From Mycobacterium sp. 3519A (lineage in GTDB: Bacteria; Actinomycetota; Actinomycetes; Mycobacteriales; Mycobacteriaceae), in NCBI RefSeq assembly GCF_900240945.1, contig NZ_OESG01000013.1, positions 1,652,888 through 1,716,887 on the forward strand: a DNA stretch of 64,000 nucleotides, written 5' to 3'. Positions 45,376 through 55,076 of this stretch are shown one piece after another. Under the pieces are notes generated by a model. It ran no database searches, had not been told where the DNA came from, and worked only from the letters and a program-made list of their open reading frames with translations. Position 1 is the first letter of the stretch. Each line of letters begins with the position of its first letter. The position numbers and the translations under genes were made by a program.

Positions 45376-46374
45376 GTGGTCGAGGCGGCGGTGATGGGGG
45401 CCGGTGCGTGGGGGACGGCACTGGCGAAGGTCTTGGCTGATGCCGGTAACAACGTCGTTTTGTGGGCGCGTCGTCCCGAACTGGCGAATGAGATCAACGA
45501 CACCCAGCGCAACACCTCCTACCTGGGCGATGTCGAACTGCCGAAGTCGATCCGCGCGACCAGCGACCCGGCCGAGGCGCTGGCAGGCGCCTGCACGGTG
45601 CTGCTGGCGGTGCCGTCGCAGACGCTGCGGGCCAACCTCGAGCAGTGGACGGGCCTGATCGGCGACGACGTCACCCTGGTGAGCCTGGCCAAGGGCATCG
45701 AGTTGGACACGTTGATGCGTATGAGCCAAGTCGTGGTTCAGGTGACCGGTGCCGACCCGTCCCGGGTGGCGGTCGTCACCGGGCCGAATCTGGCCAGTGA
45801 GATCGCCGACGAACAGCCCGCGGCCACCGTTGTGGCATGCAGTGACTCCGGCAGGGCGGTCACCCTGCAACGGGCGCTGTCGACCGGATACCTGCGGCCC
45901 TACACCAACGCCGACGTGATCGGCGCGGAAGTCGGCGGGGCCTGCAAGAACGTCATCGCATTGGCGTGCGGCATGGCGGCGGGCGTCGGACTGGGGGAGA
46001 ACACCGCGGCGGCGATCATCACCAGGGGCCTCGCCGAGATCATGCGGCTGGGAATCGCGTTGGGCGCTAAACCCGCAACCATGGCTGGGCTCGCCGGCGT
46101 CGGTGATCTCGTCGCGACATGCACCTCCCCGCACTCGCGTAATCGGTCGTTCGGCGAGCGACTCGGCAAGGGCGGCACCATGGAGTCGGCCCTGCAGGCC
46201 GCAGGCGGACATGTCGCCGAGGGCGTCGCATCGTGTGAATCGATACTCGCGCTCGCGGCCAGCTACGACGTCGAGATGCCGCTCACCGATGCGGTCCAGC
46301 GGGTCTGCCACAAGGGCTTGTCGGTCGACGAGGCCGTCGCACTGCTGCTGGGGCGCAGCACAAAGCCGGAGTAG
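45376..46374 (+). CDS. gpsA: Glycerol-3-phosphate dehydrogenase [NAD(P)+]
   Basis: A 332-residue enzyme that supplies sn-glycerol 3-phosphate for phospholipids. NAD-binding motif [20 protein letters not shown] opens the protein; the catalytic lysine lies in [17 protein letters not shown] and the C-terminal [20 protein letters not shown] is the family signature. GTG 45376 starts the frame. The PLP enzyme gene begins 7 nt after its stop. Confidence 0.95.
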   Translation: MVEAAVMGAGAWGTALAKVLADAGNNVVLWARRPELANEINDTQRNTSYLGDVELPKSIRATSDPAEALAGACTVLLAVPSQTLRANLEQWTGLIGDDVTLVSLAKGIELDTLMRMSQVVVQVTGADPSRVAVVTGPNLASEIADEQPAATVVACSDSGRAVTLQRALSTGYLRPYTNADVIGAEVGGACKNVIALACGMAAGVGLGENTAAAIITRGLAEIMRLGIALGAKPATMAGLAGVGDLVATCTSPHSRNRSFGERLGKGGTMESALQAAGGHVAEGVASCESILALAASYDVEMPLTDAVQRVCHKGLSVDEAVALLLGRSTKPE

Positions 46375-46380
46375 AGCCAG

Positions 46381-47493
46381 ATGGACGGCACCTACGGCGA
46401 TTCCACACGTAGCGTCAAAGCCGTTGGCTCGGAAGCGATTCCGGGTAGGCCGGTGGCGCCGCCACCGGTTCCGGCGTCGACGTACCACTTGTCGCCCGAC
46501 GAGACCGAGCCGCTGGACAGCTACGGTCGCAGCTCCAACCCCACGTGGCGGCAACTGGAATCGGCGCTCGCGGAACTCGAAGGGGCCGCGACGGCGCTGA
46601 CGTTCGCGTCCGGTATGGCTGCGATCACGTCGGCGCTGCGGGTGCTGGTCAAGCCGAACAGCAAGCTCGTCGTTCCGGCCGATGGTTATTACCAGGTACG
46701 CCGCTATGCCGTGGAATACCTTGCCCCGCAAGGGGTTACTGTCGTCGAAGCGCGCAGTGCCGACATGTGTGCGGCCTCCGCGGACGCCGATGTGGTGCTC
46801 GCCGAGACACCGGCCAACCCTGGACTCGACGTCGTCGATCTGCATCAGCTCGCGATGGGCTGCCGCGGCCGAGGCGCCATCCTTATCGTTGACAACACCA
46901 CCGCGACGCCGCTCGGACAGCAGCCGTTGTCGCTGGGTGCCGATCTGGTGGTGGCCAGCGCGACGAAAGCCCTTTCGGGACACAGCGATCTGCTCGCCGG
47001 CTATGTGGCGGGCAGCCAGCCCGACCTGATGGCCGCGATCGAACGTGACCGGTTGTTGGCCGGACCCATCCTCGGTGCGTTCGAGGCGTGGCTCGTGCTG
47101 CGCAGCCTCGGCAGTGCCGGATTGCGATTCGAGCGACAGTGTCAGAACGCGCAGGCGCTCGCCATGATGCTGCGCGGGCATCCCGCGGTGAAGTCGGTGC
47201 GCTATCCCGGTCTGCCCGAGGACCCGTCGCATCAGATCGCCACCCTGCAGATGCGGCGCTACGGCGGACTGGTCGCCGTCGAGTTGAAAGACGCCGCCGC
47301 GGTGCGCGCACTGGTGGAACGCAGCGCGCTGCTGATCGCGTCGACCAGCTTCGGCGGCATTCACACCTCGGTGGACCGACGTGCCCGCTGGGGCGATCCG
47401 GTCAGCGACGGCTTCGCCCGGATCTCACTGGGCATCGAGGACACCGACGATCTGATCGCCGATTTCGAAGAGGCGCTGTCCGGCGATGGATGA
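46381..47493 (+). CDS. Cys/Met metabolism PLP enzyme (cystathionine gamma-lyase-like)
   Basis: A 370-residue fold-type I enzyme. The PLP lysine is in VVASATKALSGHSDLLAGYV, and the cofactor-binding ETPANPGLDVVDL and SNPTWRQLESALAELEGA are typical of trans-sulfuration enzymes. Cystathionine gamma-lyase, beta-lyase or gamma-synthase cannot be separated by eye. It is about 20 residues shorter than many family members. It begins just after gpsA, and its end overlaps the LysR gene by 8 bp. I consider it backbone and not island, since a lyase gene follows gpsA in other mycobacteria as I remember. Confidence 0.83.
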   Translation: MDGTYGDSTRSVKAVGSEAIPGRPVAPPPVPASTYHLSPDETEPLDSYGRSSNPTWRQLESALAELEGAATALTFASGMAAITSALRVLVKPNSKLVVPADGYYQVRRYAVEYLAPQGVTVVEARSADMCAASADADVVLAETPANPGLDVVDLHQLAMGCRGRGAILIVDNTTATPLGQQPLSLGADLVVASATKALSGHSDLLAGYVAGSQPDLMAAIERDRLLAGPILGAFEAWLVLRSLGSAGLRFERQCQNAQALAMMLRGHPAVKSVRYPGLPEDPSHQIATLQMRRYGGLVAVELKDAAAVRALVERSALLIASTSFGGIHTSVDRRARWGDPVSDGFARISLGIEDTDDLIADFEEALSGDG

Positions 47494-48421
47494 CTTCTCC
47501 GGGCGCGACGTCACATTCGCCGACCTGGAGATGTTGCTGGCGTTCGCACGTACCGAACACTTCGGCCACACCGCCGAAGAACTCGGAGTCAGTGTCGCCA
47601 CGGTGCAACGGGCGATCCGGTCGCTGGAGCGCAAACTCGGCATCCCGCTGATCGAACAGACCGGCCGTCGGGTGCGGATGGTGCATGCGGGAACCGTCTT
47701 GGTCCGGGAGGCCCGTGCCGTGCTGCGAGCGAGGCAGGATGCCATTGACAGCACATTGGCAGATGCCGGCCACCCGCAGCGGCTGCTGCGGATCGCGCAC
47801 ACCTTCTCGCTCGGGCTGGGATTCGTCCCCGGCGTGCTCGCCGATGTGCTCGCCCTGCATCCGGGTCTGCGCTTCCGGTCTTGGCAAGGGTCGGCGACAG
47901 AAGTGGTGGCCGCGCTTTTGCGTGGAGAGGCCGACTTCGCGTTCACCTCGGTGTCGCCCAGTGAAGAAGACTTCATCGTCGAACCGCTGTTCTCCGAGTC
48001 GCTGCTGCTGGCGGTGCCTGCGGACGACCCGTTGGCGACGCTGGACAACGTATCGCTCGGCGCGGTGCGGGACCGGCCCTTCGTCGCGATGGAACTCGGG
48101 TCGAGCAGCCGCGCGCACATGGTGAACGCCTGTGCCAGAGCGGGCTTCGTGCCGCGCATCACCATCGAGGGCAACGACTTGTTCGTCGTCGAATCCATGG
48201 TGGGTGCGGGAATCGGGGTGTCCGTGGTGCCCGAGGGGATGACCGACCACCAGCACCCGCGGGTCGCGCGCATCCGGATCGTCGATCCGGCGCCCGCGGC
48301 GCGCATCGTGTTCGTGGCCTACCCGCGGGCGGGCGCCCAATATCAGAGCGTGCGTGATCTCGCCAGAATCGCGCACGAGCACGGCCGCAGGCGACAGGAA
48401 TCGTTGCAGCAATTGCAATGA
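47486..48421 (+). CDS. LysR-family regulator
   Basis: A 311-residue regulator with an N-terminal winged helix (MLLAFARTEHFGHTAEELGV, VSVATVQRAIRSLERKLGI) and a C-terminal periplasmic-binding-like effector domain. It is placed directly before the PrpD/TctABC genes on the same strand and probably senses the substrate of that pathway. The gap of 54 bp after it contains the likely promoter for the catabolic genes. ATG 47486 overlaps the PLP-enzyme gene by 8 bp. Confidence 0.88.
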   Translation: MDDFSGRDVTFADLEMLLAFARTEHFGHTAEELGVSVATVQRAIRSLERKLGIPLIEQTGRRVRMVHAGTVLVREARAVLRARQDAIDSTLADAGHPQRLLRIAHTFSLGLGFVPGVLADVLALHPGLRFRSWQGSATEVVAALLRGEADFAFTSVSPSEEDFIVEPLFSESLLLAVPADDPLATLDNVSLGAVRDRPFVAMELGSSSRAHMVNACARAGFVPRITIEGNDLFVVESMVGAGIGVSVVPEGMTDHQHPRVARIRIVDPAPAARIVFVAYPRAGAQYQSVRDLARIAHEHGRRRQESLQQLQ

Positions 48422-48475
48422 TCTCGACGGTGAACGTCGTTGTTCGCCGGTGGCGTCGTTCATAGCGTCGATCAC

Positions 48476-49840
48476 ATGTCACCTACCGCTGTCATGCGGA
48501 CCACTGAGTTCGCCGATGCGTTACTCGACGCGGCCGCCGGGCCGCTGCCCCCCGATGCGACGATTGCGGCCAAGAGGTCGATGTTCAACGTGCTGGGCAC
48601 GGCGGTCGGCGCCGCGAACTCGCCCGCGGCCGAGGCGATCATCGCTGCGGCACGAGAATTGTCGGCACCTGGGCGGTCCCGAATACTCGGCCGTTCCGAG
48701 ATCCTCGATGAGCACTGGGCGGCACTGTTCAGCGGAACCGCAAGCCACTACGACGATTTCGACGACACCCATCTGGCCACGGTCATTCACCCTGGCGCGG
48801 CGACGCTGGCGGTGCTTGTCGCGCTGCATGATTCAACCGGGGCGTCTGGCGAACAGTGCCTGAGGGCGTTTGCGTTCGGATGTGAGGTGCAACTGCGGAT
48901 CGGCAACGCCATCTCACCGAATCACTACGACCGTGGCTGGCACATCACAGGAACATGTGGTGTCTTCGGTGCATGCGTGGCTGCTGCTTTACTGATGGGC
49001 TTGAACCGCGACCAATTGCGGGCCGCGCTTGCCGCCGCGTCGACGATGACGCTCGGCCAGCGGGAAGCGTTCGGATCGATGACCAAGCCGTATCACGCCG
49101 GAAAGGCGGCGGCCAACGGGATTCTGGCTGCGCGGCTGGGATCGCGTGGGTACACCGGCGACGCTGATCCGCTCGGTGACACCGGCGTGCTGACGATCCT
49201 CGCCGACTCGGTGGACGAGAGCCAGCTGCTCGGGTCGTGGGCCGACGGCTGGGAACTCGAACGCAACGCGTTCAAACCGTATCCGTGCGGCATCGTTGCG
49301 CATCCGGCGATCGATGCCGCGATCGACGCGTGCGGGCGCCTCACCGACCCGTCGGCGATCGAATCGGTAAAGGTGAGCTGCCATCCGCTGGTTCCCGAAC
49401 TGATGGGCATCGTGCAACCCGAGGACGGGCTGCAGGCACGGTTCAGCGCGCGCCACGGGGTGGCCGTCGGATTGCTCGACGGCAAGGTTGGGCTGCGCGA
49501 GTTCTCCGACACCCGCGCCACGGCGCCCGACGTGCAACGCGTCCGCGGTGTGACCGAATTGATCCCGTCGGCCGAGATCGCCCGTGACGAAGCGAAAATC
49601 ACCGTCCTGCTTTGCGACGGCGCGCAGATCGTCGCGCACGTGCCGCATGCCCGCGGCAGCCTGGCCAGGCCGCTGACCGACGCTGAACTACTCGGCAAGG
49701 TCGATGCGCTGATGGTCCCGGTACTGGGGGCCGGAATCGCCGCGAGGATCAGCCAACTCGTGGAGACCGTCGACGTATCGACGAGTTTCGCCGACATCGT
49801 CGCCGCCGCGCGGCCTCAACAGGACGGACCGGCACAGTGA
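48476..49840 (+). CDS. MmgE/PrpD-family protein (first copy)
   Basis: A 454-residue member of the 2-methylcitrate dehydratase superfamily, which also includes cis-aconitate decarboxylase and iminodisuccinate epimerase. The active-site block is ASHYDDFDDTHLATVIHPGA near residue 90; KPYHAGKAAANG and FKPYPCGIVAHPAIDAAID are the other conserved parts. The substrate cannot be assigned from sequence; nearby TctABC suggests a di- or tricarboxylate. ATG 48476. The next gene begins GTGA at its stop. Confidence 0.87.
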   Translation: MSPTAVMRTTEFADALLDAAAGPLPPDATIAAKRSMFNVLGTAVGAANSPAAEAIIAAARELSAPGRSRILGRSEILDEHWAALFSGTASHYDDFDDTHLATVIHPGAATLAVLVALHDSTGASGEQCLRAFAFGCEVQLRIGNAISPNHYDRGWHITGTCGVFGACVAAALLMGLNRDQLRAALAAASTMTLGQREAFGSMTKPYHAGKAAANGILAARLGSRGYTGDADPLGDTGVLTILADSVDESQLLGSWADGWELERNAFKPYPCGIVAHPAIDAAIDACGRLTDPSAIESVKVSCHPLVPELMGIVQPEDGLQARFSARHGVAVGLLDGKVGLREFSDTRATAPDVQRVRGVTELIPSAEIARDEAKITVLLCDGAQIVAHVPHARGSLARPLTDAELLGKVDALMVPVLGAGIAARISQLVETVDVSTSFADIVAAARPQQDGPAQ

Positions 49841-50511
49841 CGTTCACCGACCTCATCGTTGACATCGCCGTCACCGCAACACCTCCCGATCAGGCCGTGG
49901 ATTCGGCGCAAAGCCAGCTCGAGCAGATCCTGGCCACGTTGCGACATGACGCCGTCGCGATCGACGATGCTCACCCCGCCGGAGGACCGTCGGCGATGAA
50001 CCGCGCATGGCGGACGGTGTTTGCCACCGCGCCGATCGCCGAGGGTTGGCGCTGGCATGCGATCGGCGCCACCGTCGCAGCGCTACAGGATGTTTCAGCC
50101 CGGGACACCGCGTCGCCTGCGGCGGTGAAGGCCTTCGCAACCGGAACGGTGATCGCCGACCGGATCGCGGCGGTGCTGGAGTCGACGACCGCAGCGGACC
50201 GGTGGAGCCACCGCACCGTCGCGGGTCTGGTCGGTGCGGGCGTCGCAGCCGGACTGTTGCTGAATCTCGACGAGGCCCAACTGCGCAACACCGTCGGGTT
50301 GTGCGCGACCCAGGCGGCCGGCTTGCGCGCCGTCGACGAATCCGCGACGGCCGTCGTGCAGGTCGCCAAGGTGGCCGCCGATGCCGTCGAAGCCGCCGTG
50401 CTCGCGCGGCACGGGTTCACCTCGGCTGCCGATTCAATGAGCGGACGCAGGGGCCTCTTTGCGTTGCTGTCGCCCGATGCCGCGCCGCAGGGCGACATCG
50501 GCGTGGCCTGA
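49837..50511 (+). CDS. Incomplete MmgE/PrpD-like protein without catalytic block
   Basis: A 224-residue protein that aligns by eye with the helical domain of the adjacent full-length PrpD proteins (WSHRTVAGLVGAGVAAGLLL, LCATQAAGLRAVDESATAVV, AADAVEAAVLARHG) but lacks the HYDDYDDT-type active-site segment and the C-terminal lid domain. It may be a non-catalytic partner or a decaying copy; the frame is intact, and the gene is coupled to its neighbour by a GTGA overlap, which argues for function. Start GTG 49837. Confidence 0.72.
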   Translation: MTFTDLIVDIAVTATPPDQAVDSAQSQLEQILATLRHDAVAIDDAHPAGGPSAMNRAWRTVFATAPIAEGWRWHAIGATVAALQDVSARDTASPAAVKAFATGTVIADRIAAVLESTTAADRWSHRTVAGLVGAGVAAGLLLNLDEAQLRNTVGLCATQAAGLRAVDESATAVVQVAKVAADAVEAAVLARHGFTSAADSMSGRRGLFALLSPDAAPQGDIGVA

Positions 50512-50547
50512 ACGACTTCGGCCACGAAAAGCGTTAGGAGCTCAACG

Positions 50548-51120
50548 ATGACTCAAGCGGACAGCGGTGTCGAGTCGCCGCCCGTGGATTTGCCGCCCGA
50601 TGAGCACGACCCCGCCGAATCCGAACGCTCCGTGCTGGCCACGGCGCCGCTGGCGCAGGCCGCTTTGGGGCTTGCGGCGACGGTGGTCGGCGTGGTGGCG
50701 TTCCTCGACGCGTCCGGGCTGGCGATGTTCGGCAAGCATGGCGTGCCCGGCCCGGGGATGTTTCCGACCGCACTGTCGGTCGCGGTGCTGGGACTCGGCC
50801 TGGCGCTCGTGGCGACGTCGATCGTGCGCCGCATCCGGCAAGGCCCCGCACCTGCCGGCCAACTGACTGGCGTCGGACGCCAATTCCTGCGCGCCGGAAG
50901 CGTATGGCTGGGATTGACGGTGAGCATCCCGCTGATGGGTCTGCTCGGATTCGTGCCTGCGACCATCCTGCTGATCGGCTACCTGGTACTTGTCATCGAG
51001 CGCATCCGCAGTCTGAAGGCCGTTCTGGTGATCGTGCTGGTGCCGGTCCTGGCCTATGCACTGTTCGTGCTCGTGCTGGGCGTCGAACTGCCGACTTCTG
51101 CACTGTTCGAGGGCAATTGA
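50548..51120 (+). CDS. tctB: Tripartite tricarboxylate transporter, small membrane subunit
   Basis: A 190-residue TctB-type protein with four hydrophobic segments (LGLAATVVGVVAFLDASGLA, GLALVATSIV, IPLMGLLGFVPATILLIGYL, VLVIVLVPVLAYALFVLVLG) and a polar N-terminus. It works with TctA and the binding protein TctC to import carboxylates. ATG 50548 has TTAGGAG upstream. The gene order B-A-C with a 40-nt gap before tctA is consistent with a single operon. Confidence 0.85.
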   Translation: MTQADSGVESPPVDLPPDEHDPAESERSVLATAPLAQAALGLAATVVGVVAFLDASGLAMFGKHGVPGPGMFPTALSVAVLGLGLALVATSIVRRIRQGPAPAGQLTGVGRQFLRAGSVWLGLTVSIPLMGLLGFVPATILLIGYLVLVIERIRSLKAVLVIVLVPVLAYALFVLVLGVELPTSALFEGN

Positions 51121-51160
51121 GGCCCCAGCGCGGCGCCATGGCGGCGCGGCGGAAAGGGAG

Positions 51161-52699
51161 ATGATGGACGCGCTGCACAATCTGCTGGCCGGGTTCGGTT
51201 CGGCGTTCACCCCGATGAACCTGTGCTGGGTGGCCGTCGGTGTGGTGATCGGGACGTTGGTCGGCATCCTGCCCGGTCTCGGTCCGCCCGCCACGCTGGC
51301 GATCCTGTTGCCGGTGACCACCAGCCTGCCCCCGACCACCGGGCTGATCATGATGGCGGGCATCTATCACGGCGCCAAGTTCGCGGGCGCCACCACCTCG
51401 ATCCTGCTGAACATTCCCGGCGAAACCTCTTCGGTGGTGCTGTGTCTGGACGGACATCCGCTCGCGCGCAAAGGACGGGCAGGACCCGCGATGGGCATGT
51501 CGGCGATCGCCGGCTTCATCGCGAGCACGTTCGGTGTCATCGCGTTGACCTTCACCGCCCCCATCGTCGCGCACGTGGCCCTTGGTTTCGGCCCGCCGGA
51601 ATACGCCGCGCTGATGGCCTTCGGTCTGCTGCTGGTGATCCTGATGGCCACCGACTCGCCGTTGAAGGGATTCCTGGCGATGACCATCGGGTTGTTGATC
51701 TCGACGATCGGCATCGACATCTTCACCGGTCAGCAGCGACTGACCTTCGGGATGCCCGCGCTCTACGACGGCATCGAGTTCATCGCGATCAGCGTCGGTT
51801 TGTTCGCGGTGGGTGAGGTGCTGCTCAACGCCGAGAAGAAGATGAGCACACCGCTGTTCACGGTGCCGAAGGGCATTCGTAACCTGCTTCCCACTCGGCA
51901 GGATCTCAAGCAGTCGCGGCTGGCGATCGCGATGGGGTCGGTCTTCGGGTTCTTCATCGGCGCGCTGCCGGGCGGCGGCTCCACGGTGGCGTCCTTCCTG
52001 TCGTATGCGTTGGTGAAGCGAACCTCCAAGCATCCGGAGCGATTCGGTAAGGGCGCCATCGAGGGTGTCGCCGGTCCGGAGGCCGCCAACAACTCCGAAT
52101 CCGGCGGCGCTATGATCCCGCTGCTGTCACTGGGCCTGCCCGGCACCGCAAGCACGGCGGTGATGCTGGCGGCGCTGCTGCTCTACGGGCTGCAACCCGG
52201 TCCGCTGCTGTTCACCGATCACCCCGAAATCGGGTGGCCGGTGATCGCCAGCCTCTACATCGGCAACGTCATGCTGCTGATCCTGAATCTGCCGATGATC
52301 CCGGTGTGGGTGCGGATCCTCAAGATCCCGTACTGGGCGCTGTATCCCGCGATCCTGGTGCTCGCCGCCGTCGGTGTCTACAGCGTGCGCAGCTCGATGA
52401 CCGATGTGTACCTGATGGCGTTCTTCGGTCTGCTCGGTTACCTGTTCGGCAAGCTCGGTGTGCCTGCAGCGCCACTGTTGATGGCGTTCGTGCTGGGGCC
52501 GATGGCCGAGAACGCGGTGCGGCAATCACTTGTGCTGTCCGACAACGATCCGTTGATCTTCGTCGAACGGCCGATCTCGGCGACCATCTTCGCCGCCGCG
52601 ATCGTCGTGGGGGTGGCGCTGCTGATCACCGGCCGCCGCCGAAAGGCGTTGCAGAACAAGGTGCTTTCCGCCGAACCAGCCGAACTCGTCGGGACGTAG
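51161..52699 (+). CDS. tctA: Tripartite tricarboxylate transporter, large membrane subunit
   Basis: A 512-residue TctA-family permease with about 11-12 hydrophobic segments. It carries the family motif [20 protein letters not shown] near residue 36 and a second copy of the pattern as [20 protein letters not shown], plus [20 protein letters not shown]. Start 51161 or 51164 (ATGATG); the second is better spaced from GGAAAGG. The motif repeat reflects the internal symmetry of the family. Confidence 0.9.
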   Translation: MMDALHNLLAGFGSAFTPMNLCWVAVGVVIGTLVGILPGLGPPATLAILLPVTTSLPPTTGLIMMAGIYHGAKFAGATTSILLNIPGETSSVVLCLDGHPLARKGRAGPAMGMSAIAGFIASTFGVIALTFTAPIVAHVALGFGPPEYAALMAFGLLLVILMATDSPLKGFLAMTIGLLISTIGIDIFTGQQRLTFGMPALYDGIEFIAISVGLFAVGEVLLNAEKKMSTPLFTVPKGIRNLLPTRQDLKQSRLAIAMGSVFGFFIGALPGGGSTVASFLSYALVKRTSKHPERFGKGAIEGVAGPEAANNSESGGAMIPLLSLGLPGTASTAVMLAALLLYGLQPGPLLFTDHPEIGWPVIASLYIGNVMLLILNLPMIPVWVRILKIPYWALYPAILVLAAVGVYSVRSSMTDVYLMAFFGLLGYLFGKLGVPAAPLLMAFVLGPMAENAVRQSLVLSDNDPLIFVERPISATIFAAAIVVGVALLITGRRRKALQNKVLSAEPAELVGT

Positions 52700-52704
52700 G
52701 GGCG

Positions 52705-53709
52705 ATGATGGAAGCTACGCAGTTCTCCCGTCGAAGCGTGCTGATCGGCGGTGTGGCGGCCACGTTCGCACTGGCCGGGTGCGGCCTTCAGCGCGCAGGC
52801 CTGCAGAACGGGGTACCCGGCAGGACGCAGGTCGTGGTGCACACCGGCCCGGGTGGCGGCAGTGACGTGTTCGCCCGCCAGGTCATCAAGTTGATGCAGA
52901 CCGACAAGCTGATCGACAGCGCATGGCCGGTGCGCAACCAGACGGAGGGATCGGGTATCGGTGCGATGTCCTATGTCAGGGGTCGCAAGGGCCGCTCCGA
53001 CACCATCGCCGCGGTGACGCCGACGTGGTTGGTGACACCGCTGACCCTGTCCGGCACGTCGGTGTCGATCTCCGAACTGCAACCCATCGCCGCGCTGCTC
53101 GTCGAACCGCAGATCGTCGCCGTGCGCGCCGACTCGCCTTATCACACCGTGAAGGACTTCATCGCCGATGCGGGGCGCAGGCCCGACGGTTTAGTCCAGG
53201 TCGGCGGCTCGATCACCGCGACGGACTCGCTGACAGGAAAAGCGCTGCAGGCGAAGACGAATACGAGTTGGAAGTTCCTGTCGTTCGCCGACAGCGGCCA
53301 GCGCATCGGGGCACTGTTGCGCAACGACGCGCAGATGATGATCGGGGCTACCACCGATTTCCTCGATCAGGTCAAGGTGGGGGCGCTGCGGTTGATCGCC
53401 ACCGTGGCCGACCGCAAGGTGTCCGCGTTTCCCGAGTTGACGTCGATCAAGGAACAAGGGGTGGACGTCGGCCCACTGCCCGAGGAGTTCCGCGGTTTCG
53501 TCGGTCCGCCGGGCATGCCACAGCAGGCGCTCGCGTACTACCAAGACCGGTTCCGCACGCTGGTGAGCGCGCCCGGCTGGAATGACTTCGTGGACCAAAC
53601 TGGTTCTGTCACTGAGTTTTTGGCGGCAGACAAGTTCGGTCCGTTCCTGAAACAGCAGAACGACGCGGTGGCGGCACTGGTCAGTAGCATCGGCTTGGCG
53701 GACCAATGA
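52705..53709 (+). CDS. tctC: Tripartite tricarboxylate transporter substrate-binding lipoprotein
   Basis: A 334-residue TctC/Bug-family binding protein. The N-terminus has a twin-arginine signal (FSRRSVLIGGVAATFALAGC) that ends in a lipobox LAGC, so it would be exported by Tat and lipid-anchored. The mature part has the family start RTQVVVHTGPGGGSDVFARQ and GGSITATDSLTGKAL. It binds a carboxylate outside the membrane for TctAB. ATG 52705 follows GTAGGGGCG. The downstream PrpD gene overlaps by ATGA. Confidence 0.87.
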   Translation: MMEATQFSRRSVLIGGVAATFALAGCGLQRAGLQNGVPGRTQVVVHTGPGGGSDVFARQVIKLMQTDKLIDSAWPVRNQTEGSGIGAMSYVRGRKGRSDTIAAVTPTWLVTPLTLSGTSVSISELQPIAALLVEPQIVAVRADSPYHTVKDFIADAGRRPDGLVQVGGSITATDSLTGKALQAKTNTSWKFLSFADSGQRIGALLRNDAQMMIGATTDFLDQVKVGALRLIATVADRKVSAFPELTSIKEQGVDVGPLPEEFRGFVGPPGMPQQALAYYQDRFRTLVSAPGWNDFVDQTGSVTEFLAADKFGPFLKQQNDAVAALVSSIGLADQ

Positions 53710-55076
53710 CGGCCGTGACGCAACGGGTTGGCGGATTGACCAGCAGGCTGGCGGATTTCGCCGCGTCGCTGCGGTTCGCCGACCTGCCCGCGGACATCGT
53801 CCACGAGGCCAAACGCGCGCTGATCGACCACATCGGGGTCGCGATGGCGGCCGCCGAGCATCCCGCGGTGCATGCGATGGTCCGGGTGTCACAACGCGCG
53901 GCGGGTGCTGGCTCGCACACCGTCATCGGCCGAACGGAGAAGGCCCCGATGGCATTCGCGGCGCTGATCAACGGCTTCGCCGCGCACCTTCTCGACTACG
54001 ACGACACCTTCAATCCCGGCGACACCACGGTGCACGGCAGCGCGCCGGTGTGGCCGGCGCTGTTCACCCTGGCCGAACGTGAACCGGTTTCGGGTGCCGA
54101 CGTGTTGACGGCATTCGTGGCGGGCTTCGAAACCGAGTGTCGAGTCGGCAGGGCTGCCGGCGACGCCCACTACGAAATCGGCTGGCACGTCACAGGAACC
54201 GTGGGCCACCTGGGGGCCGCCGCTGCGGCGGGTCGGGTGCTCGGGTTGACGCCGCCCGTGCTCAGTCAAGCGCTCGGCAGCGCAGGCACCCAGTCCGCCG
54301 GCTTGAAGGCGGTCTACGGCAGCGACGGCAAGGCGCTACACGCAGGCAAGGCGGCGATGGACGGCCTGCTCGCGGCGATCATGGCTGACGAGGGCATCAC
54401 CTCATGTGTCGACATCATCGAAGGCACACGCGGATTCCTCGACGTGATGTCCACCGGCGCTGACCCGGACAAGCTCGTCGTCGAACTCGGCACACAGTGG
54501 AATCTGCTGGCGAACGGCTACAAGGCCTACCCGAGCGGTTCGTTGACCCATCCGGCCGTGGATGTGGTGCTGGCGCTGCGCGCCGAACACGGGTTCAGCG
54601 CAAGCGATGTCGTCGGAGTGCAGGCCGCGGTGAACTCCAAGGCCGCCACGGTGACCGGAAAGGTGAACCCACGCACCGGTTTGGAAGCCAAGTTCAGCAT
54701 CACCCATGCTGTTGCGGTGGCGTTGGCCGCGGCGCGGCCGCGGTTGGATCATTTCACCGACGCGGCGGCCATCGATCCCGAAATCTGTTCTCTTCGTGAA
54801 CTTGTCGACGTACGCGCTGACGACTCCGTCGGGAAGCGGGCCGCCATGGTGACCGTGAACCTGTCCGATGGCCGGTCACTGGCCGGTCGCGTCGACAACA
54901 ACATCGGCACACCGGACAACCCGATGACAGACGCGGAGCTGGCCGCGAAGTTCACCGACAACGCCGCCCCGCTGATCGGTACGGCGGGAGCAGCTGAATT
55001 GTTGACGACGTGTTGGAACGTCGAGAATGTGGAGGATTTCTCAGAATTGGTGCACATGACGGGTATTCGGTCGTGA
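53706..55076 (+). CDS. MmgE/PrpD-family protein (second copy)
   Basis: A 456-residue full-length member, with the active-site segment AAHLLDYDDTFNPGDTTVHG, KALHAGKAAMDGLLAAIMAD and YKAYPSGSLTHPAVDVVLAL. It differs enough from the first copy to suggest a different substrate or step. ATG 53706 overlaps the tctC stop (ATGA); GTGA links it to the SDR gene. Reaction unknown: dehydratase, decarboxylase and epimerase are all possible in the family. Confidence 0.87.
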   Translation: MTAVTQRVGGLTSRLADFAASLRFADLPADIVHEAKRALIDHIGVAMAAAEHPAVHAMVRVSQRAAGAGSHTVIGRTEKAPMAFAALINGFAAHLLDYDDTFNPGDTTVHGSAPVWPALFTLAEREPVSGADVLTAFVAGFETECRVGRAAGDAHYEIGWHVTGTVGHLGAAAAAGRVLGLTPPVLSQALGSAGTQSAGLKAVYGSDGKALHAGKAAMDGLLAAIMADEGITSCVDIIEGTRGFLDVMSTGADPDKLVVELGTQWNLLANGYKAYPSGSLTHPAVDVVLALRAEHGFSASDVVGVQAAVNSKAATVTGKVNPRTGLEAKFSITHAVAVALAAARPRLDHFTDAAAIDPEICSLRELVDVRADDSVGKRAAMVTVNLSDGRSLAGRVDNNIGTPDNPMTDAELAAKFTDNAAPLIGTAGAAELLTTCWNVENVEDFSELVHMTGIRS

